Shown here one piece after another: positions 1-8,694 of a stretch of 17,933 nucleotides of DNA. Under the pieces are notes generated by a model. The model saw only the letters and a list, made by a program, of their open reading frames with translations, was not told where the DNA came from and made no database searches. This DNA is from an uncultured Eubacterium sp. (GTDB lineage Bacteria; Bacillota; Clostridia; Lachnospirales; Lachnospiraceae): assembly GCA_910580075.1 (NCBI GenBank), contig CAJTVR010000093.1, positions 1 to 17,933 on the forward strand. Direction: 5' to 3'. A program made the position numbers and the translations under genes. The stretch's first letter is position 1. Each line of letters starts with the position of its first letter.

Positions 1-50
1 AAAATCGGTTCGTTGTAACCATAGTTTTTTTCCAGATATTCCTTCAACAT
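1..50 (-). CDS. 5' end of a divergent gene, cut by the window edge (uncertain)
   Basis: Reading leftward from an ATG at 48-50, the frame stays open to the edge and gives MLKEYLEKNYGYNEPI. This looks like the N-terminus of a real protein and recalls the start of small winged-helix antitoxin-like proteins (AbiEi/DUF6088 type), but 16 residues cannot identify a family. A GGAGG lies about 20 nt upstream, which is too far to be a convincing ribosome site. A minus-strand TTGACA (113-118) with TATAAA nearby could be its promoter, although the spacing of about 19 nt is long. The gene diverges from the reductase remnant. Confidence 0.3.
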   Translation of the reverse strand, partial: MLKEYLEKNYGYNEPI

Positions 51-174
51 ACAGGCATCCGCTCTTCCACCTCCATACTGCTATATTTATACCCAAAAGG
101 TCAATAGATATGTCAAAATATAGTTTGTATGTTTTTTTCAGAATTATACAGAGAAGATAAAAGAGCGGATACTT

Positions 175-1118
175 TTGGCTGTCTATAAATCTATATGTTT
201 TCGAATCTCCTGTACCGCATCATACCTTTTGCAGCCTTCCAGCCGAAAGTTCGCCGTAATAGACGAATTATGGGACATGGGCCTTCACTGTTTTGACTGT
301 TCAGCCGGATATGGCGAAACCGCTTTAAGTGCATACCTAGCTTCCAGAAACAGGACAAACGATGCTGTGATCCTCACAAAGGGATGTCATCCAAATCCCT
401 ATAGAAAAAGAGTCGCTTCTTTTGATCTGCTCAGTGATTTCCATGACTCACTGGCAAAACTGAAACGTGACTATATTGATATCTACATGCTGCACCGTGA
501 TGATCCCGGCGTGCCTGTTTCTGAAATCATCCCTGTCTTAGACCGTTTAAAAAAGAAGGCAGAATCGGCATTTACGGAGCTTCTAACTGGACAGCAGACC
601 GCATCCGGCAGGCAGATAAATTTGCCACTGAAAATGGGCTGCAGCCTTTCTCCGCTATCAGTCCTCACTACAGCCTTGCGCATCAGATTCACGATCCATG
701 GGGCGGCGGCATCTCTATCACCGGACCAGAACATGCTGCGGACAGAGAGTGGCTCATAAGTCATAACATGCCTGTATTTGCTTATTCCTCCATGTCCTGC
801 GGATTTATTTCCGGCATGTTCAAAAGCACAGAAAAAGAAAAGGCAAAATCTCTGCTGAGTGCTCCTGGCATAAAAGGGTATTTTGCAGATGAAAATTTCG
901 AACGTCTTGCACGTGCAGAACAGCTTGCCGAAAAATACAATGCAGCTGTTGCCCAGATTTCCATGGCATGGCTTTTTAACCAGGAACTTCAGGTCATACC
1001 TCTTGCAGGCGGAGAAAATGCACAGATGTACAGGCAGCACTTAGAAGCATCCCGCATCAAATTAACAAAAGAAGAAGTGAAATGGCTGAATCTTGAAACT
1101 GATACATGCACATCCTGA
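175..1118 (+). pseudogene. aldo/keto reductase, frameshifted and N-terminally decayed
   Basis: Two reading frames join into one aldo/keto reductase, an NADPH-dependent TIM-barrel oxidoreductase. Frame 1 carries the catalytic-tetrad region: D and Y in FDCSAGYGE, K in ILTKG and H in MLHRDD. Frame 3 continues with RIGIYGASNWTADRIRQA, PFSAISPHYSLAHQIHDPWG, MPVFAYSSMSCGF and the C-terminal cofactor region IPLAGGENAQMYRQHL, ending at 1116-1118. The shift is at the A-run at 549-554: six A residues are present where seven would restore the frame (tta aaa aaa gaa ggc aga atc). The N-terminal strands are also unrecognisable; the open frame begins at a TTG at 175 with no ribosome site, and a stop lies at 121-123. 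A single missing A could be a sequencing error, but the degraded N-terminus points to a true pseudogene. The exact substrate is unknown. Confidence 0.8.
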
Positions 1119-1215
1119 ATCAGCAGCGTCCTGTCTGGTTACAAGCATTCTGCATTCCTTCCATAGTAACCATATCCGTTCAGGCAGCCGCGGTATAAAT
1201 TTACAAATCACGAAA

Positions 1216-1276
1216 GCCGGACGGAGCTGCGTGCAGAAATCCAGACATTTGATTTCCTCACACAGCTCCTTCCGGC
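1216..1276. terminator. long imperfect hairpin between reductase remnant and MFS gene
   Basis: GCCGGACGGAGCTGCGTG (1216-1233) pairs with CACACAGCTCCTTCCGGC (1259-1276), 16 of 18 positions. An inner GAAATC/GATTTC stem (1236-1241/1251-1256) extends the fold. It lies 31 nt beyond the MFS stop codon and about 100 nt after the reductase remnant, so it could end both convergent transcripts. There is no clean T-run on either side, so it could instead be a processing signal or a small mobile repeat. Confidence 0.45.
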
Positions 1277-1306
1277 CTCATTTCTCCTGCCGTCAGACAA
1301 TCTTAT

Positions 1307-2557
1307 TTAACCAGGCGTTTTCCCGGCCGATAATTTCCGATATACAAAAGACAGCACAAGTCCTGCTCCCGCTAATCCGATTGCAAACCCGAATGCAGGT
1401 ATATAGCTGGAAGTTTTGTTATAAATACTGCTCATAATCGTCGGCCCGATATATCCTGCCGCTGCAAATCCGATAAACATGATTCCATAATTTACACTGC
1501 TGTTCTTCGCCCCGAATTCATCCGCTGTAAACCCGGGAAATACCCCCATAAACGAGCCAAAACAAAGCCCCGCTACAGAAATTCCGATATAGAATTTCAC
1601 CACATCGCCTTCTCCTGACATGCACAGCAGCAAAAGCCCCGCCATGCCAAGCACAAGCATAATTGCCAGCGTATTAATCCGCCCGATTACATCTGAAATA
1701 AATCCTGCCAGCACCCTGCCTGCTGCATTAAACAGCGCCAGTACTGATACAGCAGCCGTTGCCGCAGACACAGACATACCGATCATATTCTGTGCAATCG
1801 GCGACACCTGGGAAATTGTCATCAGACCAAAAACCGCCCCGCAGGTCAGCATCAGAATCATCACATAAAACACAGGTGTACGCAGCATCTGCTTCCAGTC
1901 CTTATCTACAGTTTGATCTGCACCAGCCGCATCTGCAGCCGGTGTTTTCGGAACATACCCTTGCGGCACATAGCCTTGCGGACATTTCTCAATCACAAAC
2001 GCGCTGCCGCAGATTATCACAATAAACGCAATGCCAAGTATCCGGAACGCTGCCTGTACTCCCCGGCTTTCAATCAGAGCATTGGCCACTGGAGGTATCA
2101 GCACCGAACTGATGCCATAAGATGCCGTTGCAATGCCGCCAATCAGCCCGCGTTTATCTGGAAAAAATTTTACAGAATTACTGATCGTACATCCGTACAC
2201 AAGCCCCATTCCAAGACCGCATCCCAATCCATATCCGATAAACAGCAGAGGCAGGCCCTGTGCTATTCCGGACAGCAGCATCCCTGCACCAAATACAATC
2301 CCGCCTGCAAAAACCACCCACTTCGGCCCGAGCCTGTCATTAATAAATCCGCCGGATATCAGCGTTACCGGCCCTACAGAATTTGCCAGTGTAAACACTG
2401 CTGCAAGGTCAGCTGCCGTAAGGCTGGTCCCATTTGCAGAATTAAAATATTCCGCCATTGGCACCGCAAAAACACTCCATGCATACAGTGAGCCGATACA
2501 TAAATTAATCAGACAGCTTGCCGTCAGTATCAGCCACCTTTTTTTCTCCATTTTCAT
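1307..2557 (-). CDS. OFA-type major facilitator superfamily transporter
   Basis: This 416-aa integral membrane protein has 12 predicted helices in two halves of six, as in oxalate/formate antiporter (OFA) family MFS carriers. Family marks include the N-terminal CLINLCIGSLYAWSVF helix, the GFINDRLGPKW loop after helix 2, the glycine-rich GYGLGCGLGMGLVYGC helix, the DKRGLIGGIATASYGIS stretch and, in the second half, GRVLAGFISDVIGR. The central loop (about residues 194-222) carries a small duplication, PQGYVPQGYVP, from a 15-nt tandem repeat. The start is fixed by GGGAGGAAG seven nt before the ATG at 2557. It should exchange small organic anions across the cytoplasmic membrane; family membership does not fix which. 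It is monocistronic and convergent with the reductase remnant. Confidence 0.85.
   Translation of the reverse strand: MKMEKKRWLILTASCLINLCIGSLYAWSVFAVPMAEYFNSANGTSLTAADLAAVFTLANSVGPVTLISGGFINDRLGPKWVVFAGGIVFGAGMLLSGIAQGLPLLFIGYGLGCGLGMGLVYGCTISNSVKFFPDKRGLIGGIATASYGISSVLIPPVANALIESRGVQAAFRILGIAFIVIICGSAFVIEKCPQGYVPQGYVPKTPAADAAGADQTVDKDWKQMLRTPVFYVMILMLTCGAVFGLMTISQVSPIAQNMIGMSVSAATAAVSVLALFNAAGRVLAGFISDVIGRINTLAIMLVLGMAGLLLLCMSGEGDVVKFYIGISVAGLCFGSFMGVFPGFTADEFGAKNSSVNYGIMFIGFAAAGYIGPTIMSSIYNKTSSYIPAFGFAIGLAGAGLVLSFVYRKLSAGKTPG
1953..1982 (-). repeat. 15-nt tandem duplication in the MFS central loop
   Basis: Two adjacent 15-nt copies (1953-1967 and 1968-1982) differ at two positions and encode PQGYV twice in the cytoplasmic loop joining the two six-helix halves. 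The loop tolerates length change, so this is likely a neutral slippage event. Confidence 0.7.
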
Positions 2558-2992
2558 AAATAATCTTCCTCCCTGTACGTTCTTTCCGGACAGACTATGC
2601 AGTCCGCCGCTGCAGGCATCGCAGCATCAGCTTTGCCCGGAGCTGTTACGGAAAATCTGTCTTTTTTCAGCCGCCGCTGCCCGCATCCTAAAATATACCA
2701 TGAACAAAACATAAAAAATATATATTTTTTGTCCAGTTGCAGACTTAATCTGCACTTTCTTTTACAAAAATTCCATATTTCAGACAGAAAGAAAATTTTT
2801 TCCATTACCCAGTCCGGCCGTCATCATATTCCACAAAAATACAGTCTTAAAATTATGAATTTTATACAAAACAAATACAATTTATGCACGATACTTACAG
2901 TTTATGCAAAAATCCGCACAACCCGCATTTTTCTGCTATGATATCTCTAACAGGCATGCCGGATATGAATACATAAAGGAGGAGTTTAGAAA
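2558..2992. other. divergent regulatory region, MFS gene / permuted GH3 gene
   Basis: This 435-bp stretch contains no credible gene. It holds a perfect AT palindrome A6-TATATA-T6 at 2713-2730, a 6-5-6 inverted repeat TGCAGA/TCTGCA at 2738-2754 that could be an operator for the leftward MFS gene, and the rightward promoter described separately. I could not place a convincing -35/-10 pair for the MFS gene; TATATT motifs near 2695-2730 on the minus strand are candidates. Confidence 0.5.
2881..2942 (+). promoter_or_regulatory. activator-type promoter with two TTTATGCA direct repeats
   Basis: An extended -10, TGCTATGAT (2934-2942), lies 50 nt before the GH3 start codon. The -35 position (about 2914-2919) does not resemble TTGACA. 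Two identical octamers TTTATGCA sit at 2881-2888 and 2901-2908, 20 bp apart start to start. With a start site near 2949 they fall at about -61 to -68 and -41 to -48. Paired direct half-sites two helical turns apart beside a weak -35 are the classic layout for an AraC/XylS-family activator. No such regulator gene is visible in the window. Confidence 0.5.
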
Positions 2993-5900
2993 ATGATTAA
3001 TTTTTTAGGAAACATCTTAGGACCCGTTTTCACTGGTCTCGGTGTCAGCGAAGCAGATTTTAAAGCGTATCTAACGCAGCTGAGCGGATATGTCTATTTT
3101 ATTTTTGCCGCCCTCATCGCAATGATTGCCGTACTGATACTGGCTTCAAAGGTACGCAGAGGCCTGAAACACATTGTACGCTGGCAGGCAGTGCTTGCAT
3201 TCATAGCAGTGATTACCATCGTCGTAAACATGATCTGCTACGGCCCGATGTACAGCAACGTGTCTGGATTTTTGAATGCATCCAAAGTGAACCTTACCGA
3301 AGAAACAGTTGCCCAGAGTAAAGAAACCGTTAAAAAAGTCGGTGAAGAAGGCCTTGTCCTTGTCAAAAATGAAGGCCTGCTCCCGCTTTCAGCAGATACA
3401 AAAGCGCTGAACGTATTTGGCTGGGATTCTACAAACCCGATTTTCGGCGGAACAGGTTCCGGTTCTTCCGATTCCGCTTCTGCTACAGGTATCCTTCAGT
3501 CACTAAACGATGCTGGATATGAAACAAACAAAACCTTATCTGATCTGTATACAGAATACCGTGCTGAAAGACCGACTGTCAGCATGAGCGAACAGGACTG
3601 GACACTGCCAGAACCGACTGTTGACGCTTATACAGACACCATTATGACAGAAGCAAAATCCTTTTCTGATACAGCTGTAATTGTCATCGGACGTTCCGGC
3701 GGTGAGAATGCAGACCTGCCGACTGACATGAACGCTGTAATCAAAGGAACTTACAACCTCGCTTCCGAAGCAGCCAGCCTGCCGGAAAACTTTGCATATA
3801 TGAACAGTTCTTATACGAACAACGGTTCTTATGATGATTTTGAAGAAGGCGAATCCTACCTGGAACTGTCCCGTACAGAAGAAGACCTGGTAGAAAAAGT
3901 ATGTTCCGAATTCGACAAAGTAGTCGTAGTCATTAATGCAAACAATGCCATGGAATTAGGATGGGTAGATGAATATGACCAGATCGGTGCCGTGATTCTT
4001 GCACCAGGTACCGGAATTACAGGTTTTGCAGCTCTCGGCGAAATTATTAACGGATCTGTCAACCCTTCTGGCAGAACAGTTGATACTTATGTGCGTGATT
4101 TACTGAACACGCCGGTTATTCACAATATCGGCAACCATTCTTACAGCAACGTAAAAGATTTAAATGACCAGATTACAGCTGCAGACGCTTCCGCAGTCGG
4201 CAACCTTTCCTTTGTCAACTATAACGAAGGCATTTATGTCGGCTACAGATTTTACGAAACAGCAGCCGAAGAAGGACTGATCGAGTACGATGAACATGTA
4301 CAGTATCCGTTTGGATACGGATTAAGCTACACCACCTTTACAAAAGAAATGGAAAACTTCAAAGATAACGGCACCAGCGTATCTTTCGATGTTAAAGTCA
4401 CAAATACCGGAGATACCGCCGGCAAAGAAGTTGTTGAAATTTATTTCACACCGCCTTATTATAATGGCGGGATTGAAAAAGCCTCTGTAAACCTGATTGA
4501 TTTTGGCAAAACCCAGATCTTAGATCCAGGTGCATCTGAGACAGTTTCTTTCGAAATTGCCAAAGAAGACATGGCTTCCTACGATTCCGAAGGCATCAAA
4601 GTATCTGGCGGAGGATACATATTAGAAGCCGGCAAATACACGGTTTCCGTACGTTCTGATTCCCATACCGTCGATGCTTCAGCATCATTTACTGTTGATG
4701 ATGACATTGATTACAGCCAGAATAAACGGGAAAGCGATTTTACGGCGGCAGTTAACCAGTTTGAAGACTATTCCAGAAGCGATTTTATCCAGCTTTCCAG
4801 AAAGAACGCTTTTGCAAACTACGAAAAAGCCTGTGCCGCACCTTCCGAAAAACAGTACGAAATGTCTGACGAAGTCCGTGCACGCGTCGTTGAAAATGCT
4901 TTCGGTACTTACGACGGTACAAAATATAATAACGAAGCAGACACCATGCCTGTCACGGGCGCTGACAACGGGCTTGTCCTCTACGATATGAAAGGACTTT
5001 CCTATGACGATGAAAAATGGGAGAAGCTGCTTGACCAGTTAAGTTTTGAGGACATGTCCACAATGATTAATATCGGCGGCTGGCAGACGGCAGAAATCAA
5101 ATCCGTCGGCAAGATAGCAACTTCTGACTGTGACGGCCCGGCAGGACTCAGCAACTTCGTAACCGGAGCATACGGTTCTGCTTATCCGTCCGAAGTATTA
5201 ATGGCACAGACCTGGAACAAAGAGCTTGCCTATGAAATCGGCCAGTCCATGGGCCAGGAATATAAAGATGCGAATAACTTTGGCTGGTACGGCCCGGCGA
5301 TGAATACACACCGTTCCGCTTTCGCAGGACGTAACTTCGAATATTATTCCGAAGACGGCGTACTTGGCGGTTATATTGCCGCAAACCAGATGAACGGCGC
5401 ATCTGAACATGGTGTTTATGCCTACATCAAGCATTTTGCCTTAAATGACCAGGAAATTAACCGGACTTCCATGCTGCTTACCTTTGCTTCCGAACAGGCA
5501 ATCCGGGAAATTTACTTAAAACCGTTTGAAATTGCTACTAAAAAATTCGAAGGAACTGCACGTGCAGTCATGTCCTCCTTTAACTGGATCGGAACAGAAC
5601 CAAGCTGTGCCAACAGCCATCTGCTGCAGAATGTCCTGCGTGATGAATGGGGATTTACAGGCATGGTAGAAAGCGACTATGACGGTTCTTACGGCTACAT
5701 GATTACCGACCACTGTATCCGAAACGGAAATGACCTGATGCTCGGTTTTGCCAGCGCAGAATCCAATGTCCTCTCCGACGAAAGTGCAACTGCCATAAAC
5801 GCAATGCGCCAGGCATGCAAAAATATCCTTTATACAATAGGAAACAGCGGTTATTATGCAGGTGACAGCGATCCGGCAGGAGTTATGACAAATATGACAA

Positions 5901-5998
5901 AAATCTTTATGACTGTCGACATCATTGTAGTCCTGATGATTGCAGCCATCGAAGCAATCCTGGTTATCCGCTATCTGAAAAAGAAACGGAATGCTTAA
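2993..5998 (+). CDS. membrane-anchored, circularly permuted GH3 beta-glucosidase
   Basis: This 1001-aa enzyme carries the two GH3 domains in reversed order. Residues about 31-51 and 64-82 are membrane helices joined by the basic loop SKVRRGLKHIVRWQ. The GH3 C-terminal alpha/beta domain follows (about 110-445, beginning EEGLVLVKNEGLLPL and ending YPFGYGLSYTTF), then an Fn3-like domain (about 450-560). The catalytic TIM barrel comes last (about 665-960), with AGRNFEYYSEDG, YIKHFALNDQE and MVESDYDG. Asp895 in ESDYDG aligns with the GH3 nucleophile. A last helix (about 970-993) ends in KKKRNA. The positive-inside rule puts the whole catalytic part outside the cell, tethered at both ends. Inverted GH3 enzymes are known from rumen and gut clostridia. 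AAAGGAGGAG at 2975-2984 fixes the ATG at 2993. Substrate is probably a short beta-glucoside. Confidence 0.88.
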   Translation: MINFLGNILGPVFTGLGVSEADFKAYLTQLSGYVYFIFAALIAMIAVLILASKVRRGLKHIVRWQAVLAFIAVITIVVNMICYGPMYSNVSGFLNASKVNLTEETVAQSKETVKKVGEEGLVLVKNEGLLPLSADTKALNVFGWDSTNPIFGGTGSGSSDSASATGILQSLNDAGYETNKTLSDLYTEYRAERPTVSMSEQDWTLPEPTVDAYTDTIMTEAKSFSDTAVIVIGRSGGENADLPTDMNAVIKGTYNLASEAASLPENFAYMNSSYTNNGSYDDFEEGESYLELSRTEEDLVEKVCSEFDKVVVVINANNAMELGWVDEYDQIGAVILAPGTGITGFAALGEIINGSVNPSGRTVDTYVRDLLNTPVIHNIGNHSYSNVKDLNDQITAADASAVGNLSFVNYNEGIYVGYRFYETAAEEGLIEYDEHVQYPFGYGLSYTTFTKEMENFKDNGTSVSFDVKVTNTGDTAGKEVVEIYFTPPYYNGGIEKASVNLIDFGKTQILDPGASETVSFEIAKEDMASYDSEGIKVSGGGYILEAGKYTVSVRSDSHTVDASASFTVDDDIDYSQNKRESDFTAAVNQFEDYSRSDFIQLSRKNAFANYEKACAAPSEKQYEMSDEVRARVVENAFGTYDGTKYNNEADTMPVTGADNGLVLYDMKGLSYDDEKWEKLLDQLSFEDMSTMINIGGWQTAEIKSVGKIATSDCDGPAGLSNFVTGAYGSAYPSEVLMAQTWNKELAYEIGQSMGQEYKDANNFGWYGPAMNTHRSAFAGRNFEYYSEDGVLGGYIAANQMNGASEHGVYAYIKHFALNDQEINRTSMLLTFASEQAIREIYLKPFEIATKKFEGTARAVMSSFNWIGTEPSCANSHLLQNVLRDEWGFTGMVESDYDGSYGYMITDHCIRNGNDLMLGFASAESNVLSDESATAINAMRQACKNILYTIGNSGYYAGDSDPAGVMTNMTKIFMTVDIIVVLMIAAIEAILVIRYLKKKRNA

Positions 5999-6017
5999 GA
6001 GCTGAGCTACAGCTCTT
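5997..6017 (+). terminator. short perfect hairpin after the permuted GH3 gene
   Basis: AAGAGCTG (5997-6004) and CAGCTCTT (6010-6017) form an 8-bp perfect stem with a 5-nt loop, starting within the stop codon. Only three T residues follow, so it is probably a partial terminator or an mRNA 3'-end stabiliser that lets some transcription into the next gene. Confidence 0.45.
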
Positions 6018-6065
6018 TCAATAAAATTAAATATTTTTCATTCGCTTTTCATAAACAGCGGACAA

Positions 6066-6129
6066 AAGGTGCAGTTATAGATCCCGTCAGATGCGGACAT
6101 ATTATATCTGCACCTTATGAAAGGAGGAG
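6066..6129 (+). promoter_or_regulatory. leader hairpin abutting the ribosome site of the second GH3 gene
   Basis: AAGGTGCAG (6066-6074) and CTGCACCTT (6108-6116) are perfect 9-nt inverted arms, continued inward by TATA/TATA after one mismatch. The right arm ends three nt before the Shine-Dalgarno sequence AAAGGAGGAG (6120-6129). It may be an RNA stem that sets ribosome access, or a DNA operator. That ribosome site also decides the start: it is six nt from the TTG at 6135 and overlaps the ATG at 6117. Confidence 0.45.
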
Positions 6130-6134
6130 CCGCA

Positions 6135-8591
6135 TTGAACCCATCAGTTACAAATATACAAAAAACCGATATGAAAAAAATAAAACAGTTAGTACAAAAG
6201 CTGACACTTACTGAAAAATGTTATCTTCTGTCCGGAAAGGATTTCTGGCAGACCCGCAGCATAGAGCATGCCGGCATTCCGAGTGTCACTTTATCCGACG
6301 GCCCTCACGGAGTCCGCAAACAGGAAGGTGCCAGCGACCAGCTTGGCTTAAACGGCAGTATCCCTGCCACCTGTTATCCTACGGCAGCAGCTGTTGCCAA
6401 CAGCTGGAATACTGCACTTGGCGAAGAGATCGGCGCACATCTCGGCACAGAAGCAGCCTCACAGAATGTCTGTGTCCTCTTAGGCCCGGGACTTAATATG
6501 AAGCGCAGCCCGCTGTGCGGACGCAATTTTGAATATTTCTCTGAAGATCCGTATCTGGCCGGAAAAATGGCTGCCAGCTATGTACGGGGCATTCAGTCAA
6601 AAGGCGTCAGCGCATGCCCGAAACATTTTGCAGCTAATTCCCAGGAACTGCGGCGCATGGCCAGCGATTCTGTCATGGATGAACGCACGCTGCGTGAAAT
6701 CTATCTGACCGGATTTGAAATTGCCGTAAAAGAATCCTCTCCAAAATCCATGATGTCGTCTTACAACCGGATTAACGGGGAGTATGCCAATGAAAACAGA
6801 CACCTGCTGCAAGAAATCCTCAGAGACGAATGGGGATTTGACGGATTCGTCGTCTCAGACTGGGGCGCATCCAACGACCATACCGCAGGCGTCGCCGCAG
6901 GTTCCCACCTGGAAATGCCGACGACCGGGGGAGATTCTGACGAAGAATTAATCCAGGCCGTTCAAAGCGGTAAAATCAGCGAGCAGATGATAGACCAGCG
7001 TGTGGAAGAACTTCTCTCTGCTATACTTCCGGCACGAAAAGCTGTAGATGCCGCAAAAGGCAGGCCGTTCGATAAAAAGGCACACCACCAGATGGCACGC
7101 ATAGCCGCCGAAGAAAGCATCGTACTTTTAAAAAATGACGGCCACATACTTCCATTAAATAAATCGGCAAAAGTAGCCGTAATCGGAGATTTCGCCAAAA
7201 CACCGCGTTACCAGGGAGCCGGGTCATCTGTCGTAAATCCGACCCGCCTGGAAACTGCCCTGGATATTATTGAAAAATATCCGCTGGAACTGACCGGATT
7301 CGCTGCCGGATACAGACGCACCGGCCCGCCAGATGCCGCCTTAGAGCAGGAAGCCGTATCACTGGCCAAAAAAGCAGACGTGGTACTGCTGTATATCGGA
7401 CTCGACGAAATCTCAGAATCCGAAGGGCTGGACCGCAAAAACATGAAACTTCCAGCCAGCCAGATACAGCTGTTAGAAAAGATTTCCAAAGCAAACCCTC
7501 ATGTCGTTGCTGTCATGTCTGCAGGTTCCGCAGTCGAAATGCCATGGCTCGGCCAGTGTGAAGCCCTCATTCACGGATATTTAAGCGGACAGGCCGGAGC
7601 ATCCGCTATGTTAAATGCCATTACCGGTAAAATAAACCCTTCCGGCAAACTTAGCGAAACATATCCGCTTCGTTATGAAGACAGCCCGTCCGCACCCTAT
7701 TTTCCGGCAAAGGAACGCAATGCAGAATACCGGGAAGGCCTGTACATCGGCTACCGTTATTTTGAAACCGTTAAAAAGCCTGTTCTTTTCCCGTTCGGTT
7801 TCGGTCTTTCCTACACTGCATTTGCTTACAGCGGCCTGAAAGCGGATGATAAAAAAGCAGTATTTACGATTCAAAACACTGGAAACAGAGACGGCGCTGA
7901 AATTGCACAGCTATATGTCAGTGCCAGAAACGGCAGTGTTTACCGCCCGGCAAAAGAACTGAAAGGCTTTGCAAAAGTATTTCTAAAGGCTGGAGAATCC
8001 AAAGAAGTTACTATCGAATTAGACGACAAAGCATTCCGCTATTTCAATACAAAAACAAACCGGTTTGAAACCGACGGCGGAACATATGACATCTTAATCG
8101 GAGCCAGCTGTGCCGATATCCGGCTTTCTCAGGAAATCAGCGTTACCGGCACAAATGCACCCGCAGCAGAAGACCTTTCCCAGCTTCCATCCTATGCATC
8201 CGGAAATATCCAAAACGTTTCAGATGCAGAATTCCAGGAACTGTTAGGCCACAGCATACCGGACGGACACTGGCACGGCACACTTGATATCAACGACGCC
8301 ATCTGCCAGATGTATTACGCAAAAGGTGCTGCCGCACGGCTGATCTATAAAATCCTTACCGGCATACTGAATAAAAGCTTTAAAAAAGGAAAGCCGGATT
8401 TAAATATTATGTTCATCTACAACATGCCATTCCGGGGCATCGGCAAAATGGCCGGGGGCATGTGCAGCCAGTACATGGTAGAAGGCATGATGAAAGCTGT
8501 TAACGGCCATTTCTTCTCAGGACTGGGACAGATTATTTCAGGATTTTTCAGGCAGCGCAAAACTGCCAAAAAAGCTGCTAAAGTGAAATAA
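6135..8591 (+). CDS. cytoplasmic GH3 beta-glucosidase, usual domain order
   Basis: This is a family 3 glycoside hydrolase of about 818 aa, a retaining enzyme that releases glucose (or a related sugar) from the non-reducing end of beta-glucosides. Numbered from the TTG start, the catalytic barrel covers about 10-290 with LSDGPHGVRKQ, MKRSPLCGRNFEYFSEDP, CPKHFAANSQE and the nucleophile Asp242 in FVVSDWGAS. The GH3 C-terminal domain runs about 310-560 and closes with FPFGFGLSYTAF; an Fn3-like domain covers about 570-665. A tail of about 140 residues, including FIYNMPFRGIGKMAGGM, is seen in many clostridial homologues. There is no signal peptide. I chose TTG 6135 because AAAGGAGGAG lies six nt upstream; the ATG at 6117 overlaps that site and the ATG at 6171 has none. 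It follows the permuted GH3 gene by 136 nt, so the two probably work in sequence on one substrate. Confidence 0.9.
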   Translation: MNPSVTNIQKTDMKKIKQLVQKLTLTEKCYLLSGKDFWQTRSIEHAGIPSVTLSDGPHGVRKQEGASDQLGLNGSIPATCYPTAAAVANSWNTALGEEIGAHLGTEAASQNVCVLLGPGLNMKRSPLCGRNFEYFSEDPYLAGKMAASYVRGIQSKGVSACPKHFAANSQELRRMASDSVMDERTLREIYLTGFEIAVKESSPKSMMSSYNRINGEYANENRHLLQEILRDEWGFDGFVVSDWGASNDHTAGVAAGSHLEMPTTGGDSDEELIQAVQSGKISEQMIDQRVEELLSAILPARKAVDAAKGRPFDKKAHHQMARIAAEESIVLLKNDGHILPLNKSAKVAVIGDFAKTPRYQGAGSSVVNPTRLETALDIIEKYPLELTGFAAGYRRTGPPDAALEQEAVSLAKKADVVLLYIGLDEISESEGLDRKNMKLPASQIQLLEKISKANPHVVAVMSAGSAVEMPWLGQCEALIHGYLSGQAGASAMLNAITGKINPSGKLSETYPLRYEDSPSAPYFPAKERNAEYREGLYIGYRYFETVKKPVLFPFGFGLSYTAFAYSGLKADDKKAVFTIQNTGNRDGAEIAQLYVSARNGSVYRPAKELKGFAKVFLKAGESKEVTIELDDKAFRYFNTKTNRFETDGGTYDILIGASCADIRLSQEISVTGTNAPAAEDLSQLPSYASGNIQNVSDAEFQELLGHSIPDGHWHGTLDINDAICQMYYAKGAAARLIYKILTGILNKSFKKGKPDLNIMFIYNMPFRGIGKMAGGMCSQYMVEGMMKAVNGHFFSGLGQIISGFFRQRKTAKKAAKVK

Positions 8592-8608
8592 ACATAAATC
8601 ACAAATAT

Positions 8609-8665
8609 CCTGTGCTGCATTACCCGTTCCGGCACTGCCTCTGTCTGAACGTAAACCGGCACAGG
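8609..8665 (+). promoter_or_regulatory. nested inverted repeats in the leader of the GtrA-like gene
   Basis: CCTGTGC (8609-8615) pairs with GCACAGG (8659-8665), and inside it CGTTC (8625-8629) pairs with GAACG (8647-8651). CCGGCAC also occurs twice (8629-8635, 8656-8662), so alternative pairings exist. The structure lies between the second GH3 stop and the GGGAGGG ribosome site. There is no T-run, so it looks like a processing or translation-control element more than a terminator. Confidence 0.35.
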
Positions 8666-8694
8666 TATCTGGACATAATTGGGAGGGACTGTGT

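Noticed and set aside
483..1040. 185-codon minus-strand frame opposite the reductase remnant
   Set aside because: The plus-strand frames encode clear aldo/keto reductase motifs; the opposite frame has no coherent domain.
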